NCBI GenBank assembly: GCA_963835585.1 | Contig: CAWIGF010000001.1 | Location: 124,001-188,000, forward strand | DNA length: 64,000 nt | Reading direction: 5' to 3' | Source of the DNA: UBA10107 sp963835585 | Lineage (GTDB): Archaea > Nanobdellota > Nanobdellia > Woesearchaeales > UBA10107 | In this document: piece by piece, positions 15,958-24,335 of the stretch | Position numbering within the stretch: position 1 is the first letter of the stretch | Layout of the letters: every line of letters starts with the position of its first letter | Notes under the pieces: model-generated | The model's input: only the letters and a program-made list of their open reading frames with translations | Told to the model about the DNA's origin: nothing | Database searches by the model: none | Made by a program: the position numbers and the translations under genes

Positions 15958-17088
15958 ATGAGCGGTGAAGTTCTTTGTGATACAGAAATATTAGAATTAA
16001 TTAAAAAAGGTGTCCTAAAAAATGCAGACCCTTCACTGGTTTCTTCATCAGGCATAGATCTGAGAGTTGGAAGCAACAAAACAAGATTGCTTGGGGAAAC
16101 GCCTCCATTACCGGGACAGACGATTGAAGAACTTCTAAAAAATGCCTCAATTGCCGATGACTACAATAAAAAAAAGAAAGACTTCTTTGTAGAGGAGGGA
16201 CATCCGTACATATTTGAGCTCGTTGAAACAATTAATCTTCCAAATAGTTTAACTGCAAAAATATTTAACAAATCAGGAAGAGCACGCATAGGAATAACAG
16301 CGAAAGGTGTCTTTGATTGTGTTCCTCAATATGATAAAATCCCTGCAGGCTATAAAGGACGCATGTACACTGTAATGAATTCTACAGCATTTCCTGTGGT
16401 GGTTAAGCCTGGAAAAACAACCATACCGCAAATCCGTTTCTACCACGGAACTAGAGAACCAATTAAAGGATGGGAATTAGAAGTTCTATTAAAAGATAAG
16501 AAAAATCCGATTTTGCTCAATCATTTCAACAGACCAATCAGATTTTCAGATAAGGAAATGGAAGAAATATGCAGAACAGGAAAAATCCCTTTAACTGTTG
16601 ATTTGTCACGAGAATTACAGGCATACATGGCAAGCGAACAAAAGAAAACGCTTGATTTGAGAAAACAAGATTTGTATATTCCTTATGATTTTTTCAAGGA
16701 AGTTCGTTCAAAAGAAAAGTCAAAAGTTGTTTACATACATCCTGGTAGCTTCACATTAATAATGCCACATGAAAGATTGCGTATTCCACCAACACTCGCT
16801 GCTGAGGTTATTGAGTACAGTCCGGAACTAGGAGATATGAAAACAAGTTATGCTAATTTAATCAATTCAGGACATGGTTACAAAGGCAAGCATAATATGA
16901 CAGGAGACCACATTGTTGGAGAAGCAAGAGCAAGAGACAGTCCAATTGTCCTTCAAGACAGGCAGTTGCTTGCGTATATCCAATTATTACATATGTCTCA
17001 TGTTCCAAAAAAATCATATGAAAGCAGCAAAAGCACTAATTTCGACAATCTTCCCGATATTCTTCCGAGTATATTTAAGAAAAATTAG
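15958..17088 (+). CDS. Two-domain 2'-deoxycytidine 5'-triphosphate deaminase
   Basis: The 376 residues hold two copies of the dUTPase/Dcd jelly-roll fold. The first is about 1-185 (SSSGIDLRVGSN...FNKSGRARIGITAKGVFDCV...AGYKGRMYTVMNS). The second is about 205-350 (LSRELQAYMA...PPTLAAEVIEYSPELGDM...GEARARDSPIVLQDRQLLAY). This matches the long double-domain DCD type rather than the usual 190-residue enzyme. It would turn dCTP into dUTP on the route to dTMP. A Glu is present in the second-domain catalytic region (GEARAR) but not in the first, so the active site probably uses the second domain. Confidence 0.8.
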   Translation: MSGEVLCDTEILELIKKGVLKNADPSLVSSSGIDLRVGSNKTRLLGETPPLPGQTIEELLKNASIADDYNKKKKDFFVEEGHPYIFELVETINLPNSLTAKIFNKSGRARIGITAKGVFDCVPQYDKIPAGYKGRMYTVMNSTAFPVVVKPGKTTIPQIRFYHGTREPIKGWELEVLLKDKKNPILLNHFNRPIRFSDKEMEEICRTGKIPLTVDLSRELQAYMASEQKKTLDLRKQDLYIPYDFFKEVRSKEKSKVVYIHPGSFTLIMPHERLRIPPTLAAEVIEYSPELGDMKTSYANLINSGHGYKGKHNMTGDHIVGEARARDSPIVLQDRQLLAYIQLLHMSHVPKKSYESSKSTNFDNLPDILPSIFKKN

Positions 17089-17145
17089 ATTAAAACAAAT
17101 AATTTTAAATACTCACCTAATTGTAGAAAATATAGAGGTGGTTGG

Positions 17146-17682
17146 ATGCTAATTGGCGCTGATGTTTTGTTAAAATTAGTCAAAGAAAACAAGCTAGTTG
17201 AGGGTCTTTCTGAAAGAGAATTGAACAATCCAGAGGGTGCTGGATTTGATATCAGGGTCGGAGATGTTTTCAGATTAAAAGGAGAAAGCTATCTAGGAAT
17301 AACAGAGAGAAAAACATCAGAAATAGAAACGGTCGCAACATATGGAAAAGACAAGTCATTTACCTTAAAGCCAGGAGAATATGTTCTAGTTAAGACAATT
17401 GAATCGTTCAACGTCCCTGGAAATCTTGCGATGTTTACTTATCCAAGAAGTACTCTACAAAGAGGAGGTGTTTTACTATTATGCACACAAACAGCGCCAG
17501 GATACAAAGGACCTCTGACATTTGGATTGAAAAATCTTGGAGAACATAACTATACATTTGAATTAGGAGCAAGATTGTTCCATGTTCAATTCCATCAAGT
17601 TGAGGGAAAAGCAATCAGAGAATATGAGGGGCAGTGGCAGGGCGGAAGAGTAAACACCGGCGGAAAAGAAACTCAAAACTAA
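17146..17682 (+). CDS. dCTP deaminase/dUTPase-fold protein
   Basis: A 178-residue single-domain member of the Dcd/dUTPase superfamily: GFDIRVGDVFRL, MFTYPRSTLQRGG, TAPGYKGPLTFGLKN, and a C-terminal EGQWQGGRVNTGG. In E. coli Dcd the catalytic Glu lies in the VLEF strand. The equivalent here is LTFG, with Gly in its place, so deamination is doubtful and a dUTPase-like role is more likely. GAGGTGG (17133-17139) precedes the ATG, and TTTTAAATAC (17103-17112) may be its own promoter. With the neighbouring DCD and ThyA it would complete dCTP to dUTP to dUMP to dTMP. Confidence 0.75.
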   Translation: MLIGADVLLKLVKENKLVEGLSERELNNPEGAGFDIRVGDVFRLKGESYLGITERKTSEIETVATYGKDKSFTLKPGEYVLVKTIESFNVPGNLAMFTYPRSTLQRGGVLLLCTQTAPGYKGPLTFGLKNLGEHNYTFELGARLFHVQFHQVEGKAIREYEGQWQGGRVNTGGKETQN

Positions 17683-17924
17683 TCAAACACCAATAATTTC
17701 TCTTTTGATGTAAATCCCGTCTTTATTCTAACTGGCCTTCCCAATAATTTCGTGAAAAACTTCACGACCTCGATATTTGCCTTGTTATCTTGGGGTTTTG
17801 CCTTGATTGCGACCCTGAAAACCTTCCTTTCCTGGTCATAACCAAGAATTTTATTGTAATGAGCGTTTGCCTTTACAATTATTTTCATTGATTTAGAAAC
17901 AGGAACGTCAAATACATCAATCAT
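17679..17924 (-). CDS. DUF167 (YggU/UPF0235) family protein
   Basis: An 81-residue protein with the family core KIIVKANAHYNKILG..., FRVAIKAKPQDNKANIEVVK and LGRPVRIKTGFTSKEKLLVF. The function of DUF167 is not settled. The ATG at 17924 overlaps the TFS stop in an ATGA junction, which makes it a better start than longer in-frame options upstream that would run deep into TFS. Its 3' end overlaps the convergent Dcd-like gene by 4 bases. Confidence 0.85.
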   Translation of the reverse strand: MIDVFDVPVSKSMKIIVKANAHYNKILGYDQERKVFRVAIKAKPQDNKANIEVVKFFTKLLGRPVRIKTGFTSKEKLLVFD

Positions 17925-18232
17925 TTGTATTCTCTCCAAGTATGACCGCATTTCAGGCACTTGAAGAACTGTGTTGCCGCTTCGTCGGCAGATCTTGTCT
18001 GTATTTCCCAATTATATGCTTCATTGTTGCCGCAATCAGGACATTTTGCCTTCACCACTGGACGAGTCTCCATATCTTTCTCAACGATACCAAGTTCCTT
18101 TTTTTCCTTGTTTAATTCCTCTGTGAATCGCCCAGAACCTTCCTCCGAATATCCACAATGACATCGAAGTATAGTTGATATGCCTTCTTTCTTTGGCATC
18201 ATAATGGAACCACATTTCTTGCAAAACTTCAC
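17921..18232 (-). CDS. tfs: Transcription factor S (TFS), RNA cleavage factor
   Basis: TFS is the archaeal TFIIS-like factor that makes backtracked RNA polymerase cut its transcript. Two zinc ribbons are present: KFCKKCGSIMMPKK...CHCGYS at the N-terminus and KCPDCGN...FFKCLKCGHTWR at the C-terminus. The catalytic Asp-Glu pair is in QTRSADEAATQ. I take the GTG at 18232 (VKFCKKCGS, like the usual MKFCPKCG start). It overlaps the signal peptidase stop in a GTGA junction, which implies translational coupling. Confidence 0.92.
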   Translation of the reverse strand: MKFCKKCGSIMMPKKEGISTILRCHCGYSEEGSGRFTEELNKEKKELGIVEKDMETRPVVKAKCPDCGNNEAYNWEIQTRSADEAATQFFKCLKCGHTWREYK

Positions 18233-18843
18233 CTTACTGTCACCCCAAACAAAGACATTATGTCCGCAAACCATATTTTAACGTAGCCAATTAGTGGTAC
18301 ATCGAATGACGCCTTGCCCAATATCACATCATGGGAAACAGTCTGCTCATTAACGCTTGCAGTAACAATCTGGGCCTCATTATGATCTCCTTTGGTCTCG
18401 AGTGGATCTAGACTGATGACTCTGTGAATTATCGGCTCGCCATTCGCTGCAACATATACTAAAACATCACCAACATGTACATCTTTTGGAGCGGTCAAGA
18501 TCATGACATCACCTATGTTAAATCCATTCGCGAATTTAAATTTCATAAATTCATTTTCTGATATATTAAATTGTCCATAGAAATTCCCTTGTGTACATAT
18601 TTTTCCGGAACATATAGCCTGCGAATTCCACCACGTATTAAAATCGCTATCATGATGCATACTTCCCGAAACAACAGCTACTACTGGAAAACTGCTTCCC
18701 AGAAAAAACGCAAGGACAGGAAATATTATGTATTTTATAATGATGAAAGCAAGAATCAAGTTGACAATCCAACTCCAAATACTATCATCTTCCCAAATGA
18801 AATGCCAGGTCCTCTTTGCTGCTTTCTTTACGTCAAAAGCCAT
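18229..18843 (-). CDS. Signal peptidase I, archaeal/ER type (S26B)
   Basis: A membrane-bound peptidase that removes signal peptides during Sec export. One hydrophobic helix (IVNLILAFIIIKYIIFPVLA) is followed by the nucleophile Ser in VVSGSMHH and the catalytic His in IIHRVISL, as expected for the Ser-His enzymes of archaea and the ER. The ATG at 18843 (MAFDVKKAAKR) fits family length (204 residues) and lies about 28 bases after a TATA box. The longer frame upstream overlaps the divergent NMD3 gene. Likely clients here include the NHL and LysM proteins. Confidence 0.88.
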   Translation of the reverse strand: MAFDVKKAAKRTWHFIWEDDSIWSWIVNLILAFIIIKYIIFPVLAFFLGSSFPVVAVVSGSMHHDSDFNTWWNSQAICSGKICTQGNFYGQFNISENEFMKFKFANGFNIGDVMILTAPKDVHVGDVLVYVAANGEPIIHRVISLDPLETKGDHNEAQIVTASVNEQTVSHDVILGKASFDVPLIGYVKIWFADIMSLFGVTVR

Positions 18844-18866
18844 GTTCTTAAGTCCCCTCGATACTC

Positions 18867-18876
18867 TTATAAACTT
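18867..18876. promoter_or_regulatory. Shared bidirectional TATA element
   Basis: CTTATAAACT lies about 25 bases before the NMD3 ATG (18896) on the plus strand. Read on the minus strand (AGTTTATAAG) it lies about 28 bases before the signal peptidase ATG (18843). The two start codons are only 52 bases apart, so one AT-rich element may serve both leaderless transcripts. A palindromic TATTTAAATA at 18881-18890 is next to it. Confidence 0.45.
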
Positions 18877-18895
18877 TTGGTATTTAAATAGAAGC

Positions 18896-19603
18896 ATGGA
18901 ACCAGTACGACTAAAAAAAAGCGATAAGTATGTTGTAAAGATCTGCTCGAATTGCTTAAAGCACGAATATAAGAGCAAGATGATTGAAACTACTTCATTA
19001 GATGACGCTGTCTACGACATGATTGAACAGCGCTTCAAAGGTGCAAAAAAAATTGAGTTGTACATTCCAGAGCACAAACAAAATCCTGGTTTAAATGTAG
19101 AAGCAGATGCTGTTGTTGACAAGAAATTTATCGTTCCAGTCATCATAAGCTATACTATTTGCGCGAATTGCTCAAAACTTCTCGGACAGGCATACAATGG
19201 GATTCTCCAGGTAAGAAATCCAACAAAAGAGATAACTGATTTTGTGAAAATGGAATTAAAAAATGCAAAAGAAGGCATACACTGCATAAAAGAAGAAGAA
19301 GTTGTGAACGGAAAAGATTACAAAATAACTGACGCACAATTCACACGAAACCTGAGCAGAAGATTGCAAAATAAATTTGGAGGAGAACTCTTGATTACCG
19401 CAAAATTAGTAAGTAGGAGCAGCCAAACGAGCAAGGACCTATACCGAATAACCGCGTTATTCAGGTATCCAAAGTTTAGAAAGGGGGATATCGTATCATA
19501 TAGAGGAAGAGAGGTCAAAATTATAAATTTCACAAAGAAAGTTTTTGTTGAAGACGTGCAAACCCACAAAAAAGAGCAAGCCAATTACAATTCGATACTA
19601 TAA
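18896..19603 (+). CDS. NMD3-family protein
   Basis: Homologue of the N-terminal part of NMD3, which in eukaryotes is the adaptor for 60S subunit export. In archaea, where there is no export, it is thought to act in late large-subunit maturation. Two zinc-binding C-x2-C knuckles are present (ICSNC, ICANC), followed by the conserved alpha/beta NMD3 domain ...GKDYKITDAQFTRNLSRRLQ, GELLITAKLVSRSSQTSKDL, and a C-terminal OB-like RKGDIVSYRGREVKIINF. The ATG at 18896 gives 235 residues and a leaderless transcript; an in-frame extension upstream is antisense to the signal peptidase gene. Confidence 0.85.
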   Translation: MEPVRLKKSDKYVVKICSNCLKHEYKSKMIETTSLDDAVYDMIEQRFKGAKKIELYIPEHKQNPGLNVEADAVVDKKFIVPVIISYTICANCSKLLGQAYNGILQVRNPTKEITDFVKMELKNAKEGIHCIKEEEVVNGKDYKITDAQFTRNLSRRLQNKFGGELLITAKLVSRSSQTSKDLYRITALFRYPKFRKGDIVSYRGREVKIINFTKKVFVEDVQTHKKEQANYNSIL

Positions 19604-19718
19604 TTCGTCACCTTCTCAAGACAGCAGAATGTATTTATATTAAATATATGTGTTAAAATCATAATTACAAGTTCATAAAAGGTCTAACAGGCAAGACCCA
19701 TACGATGCTAGGAAGGAC
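19604..19718 (+). promoter_or_regulatory. Promoter and leader of the purine cluster
   Basis: An AT-rich block with overlapping TATA-like sequences (TATTTATATTAAATATAT, about 19631-19648) precedes a leader of some 40-60 bases that ends in a GGAAGG ribosome-binding motif just before the purE ATG at 19719. No known purine riboswitch consensus is recognisable by eye. Confidence 0.4.
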
Positions 19719-20564
19719 ATGGATAAAAAGACAAGATTAACTGTTATTTTTGGATCGACGAGCGATGAGCCGAAAGTCATGCCAGATGTTCATCGAGCAG
19801 TAGAAGAATTACCAATTGAAGTCCGTGTCCATTTCGCTTCTGCAGACAATACTCCTAAGAAAGTAAAGACTATCTTAAGCGAAATCAAGAAAAGAAAAGA
19901 ACCGCACGAAGCATATATTTTTGGAGCGGGCATGTCTGCAATACTCGGAGCTCCTGTGAAAAGTGCATCCGGAATCAATGACATTGTGATTGGTATTCCG
20001 ATTGACGGCGATAAAACAGAAGGGTTGAGTTCCATGCTGTCAATATCTGAAAAACCGCCACTGAATCCTGTGTTGACCGTAGGCATGAACAACAGCTATG
20101 CCGCACTGAACATCGGATACAGGTTCAAGAAACAAAAATTTGGAAAGATTGTTCTATTAGATCGCTTAACAGATGATAGAAACATATATAACAATTTTAT
20201 GAATGCATTTTCGGCATTGGGCATAATTCCATTGTCTTGTCCGATTAATAGTTTAGGCACAGATAACGTAGTCGTGAACGACGGATACGACCATGATGCA
20301 ATTCTTAAGATAGATGAAAAATTAAGTAAAGGAACAGGAATTCAGATTGTTATGCCACAATTCGCTCCATATGATGTCTACAGAGAACTTCTCGATAATA
20401 CTGAAGTGACAGGCATGGTTAACATAGGAAGCTATGGCAATGCAGCGCAGATTGTACAAAGCAAGAAAGCTTTACGGCGAATAATTATAAAGAAAACAGA
20501 GAAATGGAAAAGCCTTGAAGATAACAAAGGATATCTATTATCCAAGAAAGAGGTAAGCAAATGA
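19719..20564 (+). CDS. PurE-like AIR carboxylase, divergent and elongated
   Basis: Begins with a PurE-like Rossmann start, LTVIFGSTSDEPKVMPDV, then HFASADNTPKK where classical PurE has SAHRTPE, and FGAGMSAILGAPVKS in place of the AGGAAHLPG loop. PurE enzymes act on AIR to make CAIR, or isomerise N5-CAIR. The His-Arg of SAHR is not kept, and at 281 residues the protein is over 100 longer than usual, with a second alpha/beta half (KIVLLDRLTDDRNIYNN...). As first gene of the purine cluster, with no PurK nearby, it is the best candidate for the AIR carboxylation step, probably CO2-dependent. It overlaps purO by 4 bases. Confidence 0.65.
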   Translation: MDKKTRLTVIFGSTSDEPKVMPDVHRAVEELPIEVRVHFASADNTPKKVKTILSEIKKRKEPHEAYIFGAGMSAILGAPVKSASGINDIVIGIPIDGDKTEGLSSMLSISEKPPLNPVLTVGMNNSYAALNIGYRFKKQKFGKIVLLDRLTDDRNIYNNFMNAFSALGIIPLSCPINSLGTDNVVVNDGYDHDAILKIDEKLSKGTGIQIVMPQFAPYDVYRELLDNTEVTGMVNIGSYGNAAQIVQSKKALRRIIIKKTEKWKSLEDNKGYLLSKKEVSK

Positions 20565-21337
20565 CAGACGAATTTGGTGGATTGGAAAACATGATTTATT
20601 CTGGCAGAGGGATATTTGTAGGGGCAACGCCCAACAGACAACCATTCGTGGCATACACATTGACTGGAAGAAGCCCATCAAGCCAGGCACGAAGACTTGT
20701 ACAAGAGAAAGACCCAGGATTCATCAAGATAGAAGTCACTGACGAAGAGCAGCTCAAAAAAGGAAATCCAAAACTACTTATCTACAATGCAATCATGCCG
20801 TTCAGTGACGGTCTTGTTGCGAGCAATGGCGCACAAACGATAGTTTTGTACACAGTTGCACAGACAACCCAAAACACTTCTCCCGATAAGATAATAAGCA
20901 CTGCACTTGGAGAACAACGATTCATTGAAGAAATAGATGTAACGACATATGAACCGGATGCACCAAATTTTACACCACGAATCGCTGGATGCGTAACTAA
21001 GGATAAAGGTGCTCTATATAGTGTAAGAAAACAATCGGATGCAGGACGAACAATATCCACTACTTTATTCGAACTTCGCGAAGGAGAGGGATATGGAATA
21101 ACCACTTACAAGGGCGGCAACGAAAATCCATTGCTTTCTTATTCAGGAGATCCTATTCACATAAAAATCACATCAAATGACCCTGCGGACATCGCTGCAA
21201 ATCTTTATTCGGCATTGCGAGGAAAATCTGAGGAAGATTATCGCGTTTCTGTCGCAGTTTCTGTAATAGACCTAGCTGCGGATCAAGGCAATACAGGTCA
21301 TGTAAAACTCAATTCGAGAATTATTAACAGAAAATAA
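20561..21337 (+). CDS. purO: IMP cyclohydrolase, PurO type
   Basis: PurO closes FAICAR to IMP, the last step of the pathway. The archaeal family opens with GRGIFVGATPNRQPFVAYTL and SPSSQARRL, seen here near residue 15, and continues with NAIMPFSDGLVASNGAQT and FTPRIAGCV. The length of 258 residues is slightly longer than typical PurO (about 200-220). Its ATG overlaps the purE stop by 4 bases, so the two are probably translationally coupled. PurO here replaces the N-terminal half of bacterial PurH, while the next gene supplies the other half. Confidence 0.85.
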   Translation: MTDEFGGLENMIYSGRGIFVGATPNRQPFVAYTLTGRSPSSQARRLVQEKDPGFIKIEVTDEEQLKKGNPKLLIYNAIMPFSDGLVASNGAQTIVLYTVAQTTQNTSPDKIISTALGEQRFIEEIDVTTYEPDAPNFTPRIAGCVTKDKGALYSVRKQSDAGRTISTTLFELREGEGYGITTYKGGNENPLLSYSGDPIHIKITSNDPADIAANLYSALRGKSEEDYRVSVAVSVIDLAADQGNTGHVKLNSRIINRK

Positions 21338-21346
21338 GGAGGAAAT

Positions 21347-22567
21347 ATGGCAGAACGCGGAACAGATGTAACTGGATTCAAGGAAGATTATCGTAAACGA
21401 AATGAAGGAGACTACTCAGATTTGTGTTCCATTATTCTGCAGAAAGATTGGGATTTAAAATACGGCGAAAATCCTAGCCAAACGGCAGCAATTTATCATA
21501 TAAAACAGATTAACGAGAAAAATGTTTTAACTGTCCCTGAATTTACAAATCTGCGTTATGCAAGAACAGATGATAAAGGAAAAGGTGGCCTTTCTCTGAC
21601 AAATACAATGGACATAACGAGATCCATGGATGTGCTCAAATTTTTTGACATGCCAGCAGTTGCTATTATGAAGCATAACATTGTTTCAGGTTTTGCTAAG
21701 CAAACAAACAATCAGAGTATGGCTGAGTTATTCAGGCTTGCACGTGATGCAGACAAAAGAAGCAACTTTGGCGGAACTGTCGTATTCAATAGACCACTCG
21801 ATATGGATACTGCAAAAGCACTATATGAACTTGAAAAGCCCGATCCTTTCTTCGTAGATGTGCTTGCTTCACTTGGTTATGAAGTTGGTGTCATAGATTA
21901 TGTTCAATCAAAATCAAAGAATGTTCGCATAGGTGAGTTTTCAGGATTGGACAAGTTGCCAAAATTCAAAGGCGATGATACATATGGATTAGTGTCAATC
22001 AAAGAGATGCCTACAGGAAGAATTGGAATTCAAGATATTTTCCTAACTCGCATAAGAAGCGCAAAAGATCTTATCTTAGACCCAATGGTAATTGACAAGG
22101 ACGGTAAGAAGCATATTGTTGCACGCGACCCAACACCACAAGAAACTGATAATATATTGACGGCATGGTACCTTAATCTTGCCGGCGCACGAAGCAATGG
22201 AATTGTAGTTGTATCAGATGGAACTTCCGTAGCGATGGGTTCAGGACAAGTTGAGCGTGTCGGAGCGATAGAACAGGCACTAGTTAAAGGTATGCAGAAG
22301 GCAATGGATAGAGAAGGTATTAAATATGATCCGCTAATGGGTATGCAAGGCTATGAACGACTAAAAGTCAATCCATGCAAAGGAGCTGTATGTGCATCAG
22401 ACGCATTCCCTCCTTTCAGAGATTCAATTGATACCTTAGCACGAGTAGGTGTTACCGCCGTTGTACAACCATTTGGATCTGTTCATGATAATGAAGTAAT
22501 TGATGCAGCGAATGAATACAACATTGCAATGCCAGCTACATTAGAACGATGCTTCGGACATTTCTAA
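21347..22567 (+). CDS. AICAR transformylase (PurH C-terminal-type, stand-alone)
   Basis: Transfers a formyl group from 10-formyl-tetrahydrofolate to AICAR. It matches the AICAR transformylase part of bifunctional PurH: LKYGENPSQTAAIY, the catalytic Lys-His in MKHNIVSGF, NFGGTVVFNRPLD, and the C-terminal CASDAFPPFRDS and QPFGSVHDNEVI blocks. The IMP cyclohydrolase domain of PurH is absent, and PurO just upstream fills that role. A GGAGG ribosome-binding site precedes the ATG. Use of a folate-dependent enzyme, rather than formate-using PurP of many archaea, fits the DHFR/ThyA genes in this window. Confidence 0.88.
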   Translation: MAERGTDVTGFKEDYRKRNEGDYSDLCSIILQKDWDLKYGENPSQTAAIYHIKQINEKNVLTVPEFTNLRYARTDDKGKGGLSLTNTMDITRSMDVLKFFDMPAVAIMKHNIVSGFAKQTNNQSMAELFRLARDADKRSNFGGTVVFNRPLDMDTAKALYELEKPDPFFVDVLASLGYEVGVIDYVQSKSKNVRIGEFSGLDKLPKFKGDDTYGLVSIKEMPTGRIGIQDIFLTRIRSAKDLILDPMVIDKDGKKHIVARDPTPQETDNILTAWYLNLAGARSNGIVVVSDGTSVAMGSGQVERVGAIEQALVKGMQKAMDREGIKYDPLMGMQGYERLKVNPCKGAVCASDAFPPFRDSIDTLARVGVTAVVQPFGSVHDNEVIDAANEYNIAMPATLERCFGHF

Positions 22568-22568
22568 C

Positions 22569-24335
22569 ATGACAACAACTACATCACCAGAAACAGCAAA
22601 AGTCTTGCAAACCAAACATGGTCTTTCAGAATCAAGCATAGCTTTATTGCTTGACAAGAACTTCGATGATAAAGATTTTTCTGAACTAGACAGGCGACTA
22701 AGCATTCCTGATGAGACATTCCAAGAGAGAAGGAAACGAAAACAGGACCTTGAAACGATACTTGACAGAGGAGATTCCCCTGAAATAACAACAGGAAGAT
22801 ATGCGCAAAATAACTCATTTGAGGATATAAGTTCAGAACAAGCAATGGTCCAGGGAAGGATGAAAGCAGGTGTTGAATATGTTATCAGCGTTTCTGATCT
22901 GATTATGCAATCAGGAGTTGAGACTGACATTGTTCAAAGATCATTCACTGACGAAGAAAAGGATAAACTGAGAGGAATTTATAAAAATTTCAGGACAAAA
23001 GACTATCTAGTAGTAAAACTACTCGAGAAAAAAATAGATCATGATATTGTGGCACCAAATGCATGGATAGTGATACTTGCACAACTACTTGGTATCGATG
23101 CCAATTTGATGAGAAAAATCACCCATCTGTTCAGGACCTCTGCTGATGTAAATACGAATGTTGCCGGCGAATTATACATGAAGGCAGTAGGCAAATGGAC
23201 AGAGACGCTAGGAAAATTAGTTTCGACTCTCGCAGCAAAGGCACAAGAATATAAGAACATCACATGTGTTGCACAGACACACGGACAAGATGCTCAATTC
23301 ACGACGCTAGGCCATATATACGCCAACCTTGCTGAGCAAATCAAACAACACGCAAAACCGTTTCTTGGAGAAGATAAATTGACTCTGGATGGAAAGATTG
23401 CTGGAGCAATCGGTACTGACGTTGACTGGGTTGCCGCGTTGCCAAACATAAATCCGCAAAACATGTACAAGCATCTTGTCGAGGATATATTTGGCCTGAA
23501 ATATGTTGAGCTAGGAAATGACCAGGATTGCAGTAATGCTTCTCTCTCGCAAATGCTTGATACCATGACGAATGTCGGGTTGGTGCTTAAAAAAGCCGCA
23601 ACTGACGTTTGGATATACGCATCGCGAGGAATTTTGGCAAAAAAGACAGAAAAAGGAAATTCTGGCTCGTCAGCTATGCCGCAGAAAACCAATCCTTTCT
23701 TTGCCGAAAGCGCGGAGGCACTTATGTCAATTTCATCCGCGATGTACAATCCAATCAAAGAAATGATGGTCGCATACAGGGAACAAGGAGACCTGCGAAG
23801 GTCAATAACGCAGCGCGAAGGCTTCCACCCAATTATGCTATCAATAATTGGAATGAACAGAATTATCGGAGAACTGAATAAATATTCTCCAAATATTGTT
23901 GCGATTGAGAATCAGATTAACACAGCTGGAGCATCTGTTGCATCATCTGCAATAAGCAATTACTTGCGTGCACATGGCGTTCCTGATGCATATGACCGAA
24001 TAAAAGGTATTGTCATGAAACCATTCGTAAAAACAGAAGAAGTCGAATCGTACATAAATGGAATGGTTGAAAACAACGAATTGAAATCGGATGCAGCAAC
24101 ACATATTAAAGGCATGTTGGCATCAGTAATGGACGACGGAACAATGGCACGGTTACAAGAAGGAAATCTTGGTTCTGATGCTGAGAAAGAAATTTTCGCG
24201 CAGATTACAAAAAGAAATAGCGACATTGGAAACAGAGCTTCATTACTCGGAAATTCAGTTGCACAAACCGAAAGAATGATTGAAAATTCATTTAATACAA
24301 TAGTATTATTAGATAGATACAGACAAACGAGGTAA
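22569..24335 (+). CDS. purB: Adenylosuccinate lyase
   Basis: PurB cleaves SAICAR to AICAR and adenylosuccinate to AMP, each releasing fumarate. It belongs to the fumarase/aspartase superfamily: the signature loop GNSGSSAMPQKTNPF lies near residue 360, and the general-acid/base region is VAQTHGQDAQFTTLGH near residue 235. At 588 residues it exceeds the usual 430-480, mostly through a charged N-terminal extension of about 100 residues. It starts 1 base after the AICAR transformylase stop. Confidence 0.9.
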   Translation: MTTTTSPETAKVLQTKHGLSESSIALLLDKNFDDKDFSELDRRLSIPDETFQERRKRKQDLETILDRGDSPEITTGRYAQNNSFEDISSEQAMVQGRMKAGVEYVISVSDLIMQSGVETDIVQRSFTDEEKDKLRGIYKNFRTKDYLVVKLLEKKIDHDIVAPNAWIVILAQLLGIDANLMRKITHLFRTSADVNTNVAGELYMKAVGKWTETLGKLVSTLAAKAQEYKNITCVAQTHGQDAQFTTLGHIYANLAEQIKQHAKPFLGEDKLTLDGKIAGAIGTDVDWVAALPNINPQNMYKHLVEDIFGLKYVELGNDQDCSNASLSQMLDTMTNVGLVLKKAATDVWIYASRGILAKKTEKGNSGSSAMPQKTNPFFAESAEALMSISSAMYNPIKEMMVAYREQGDLRRSITQREGFHPIMLSIIGMNRIIGELNKYSPNIVAIENQINTAGASVASSAISNYLRAHGVPDAYDRIKGIVMKPFVKTEEVESYINGMVENNELKSDAATHIKGMLASVMDDGTMARLQEGNLGSDAEKEIFAQITKRNSDIGNRASLLGNSVAQTERMIENSFNTIVLLDRYRQTR

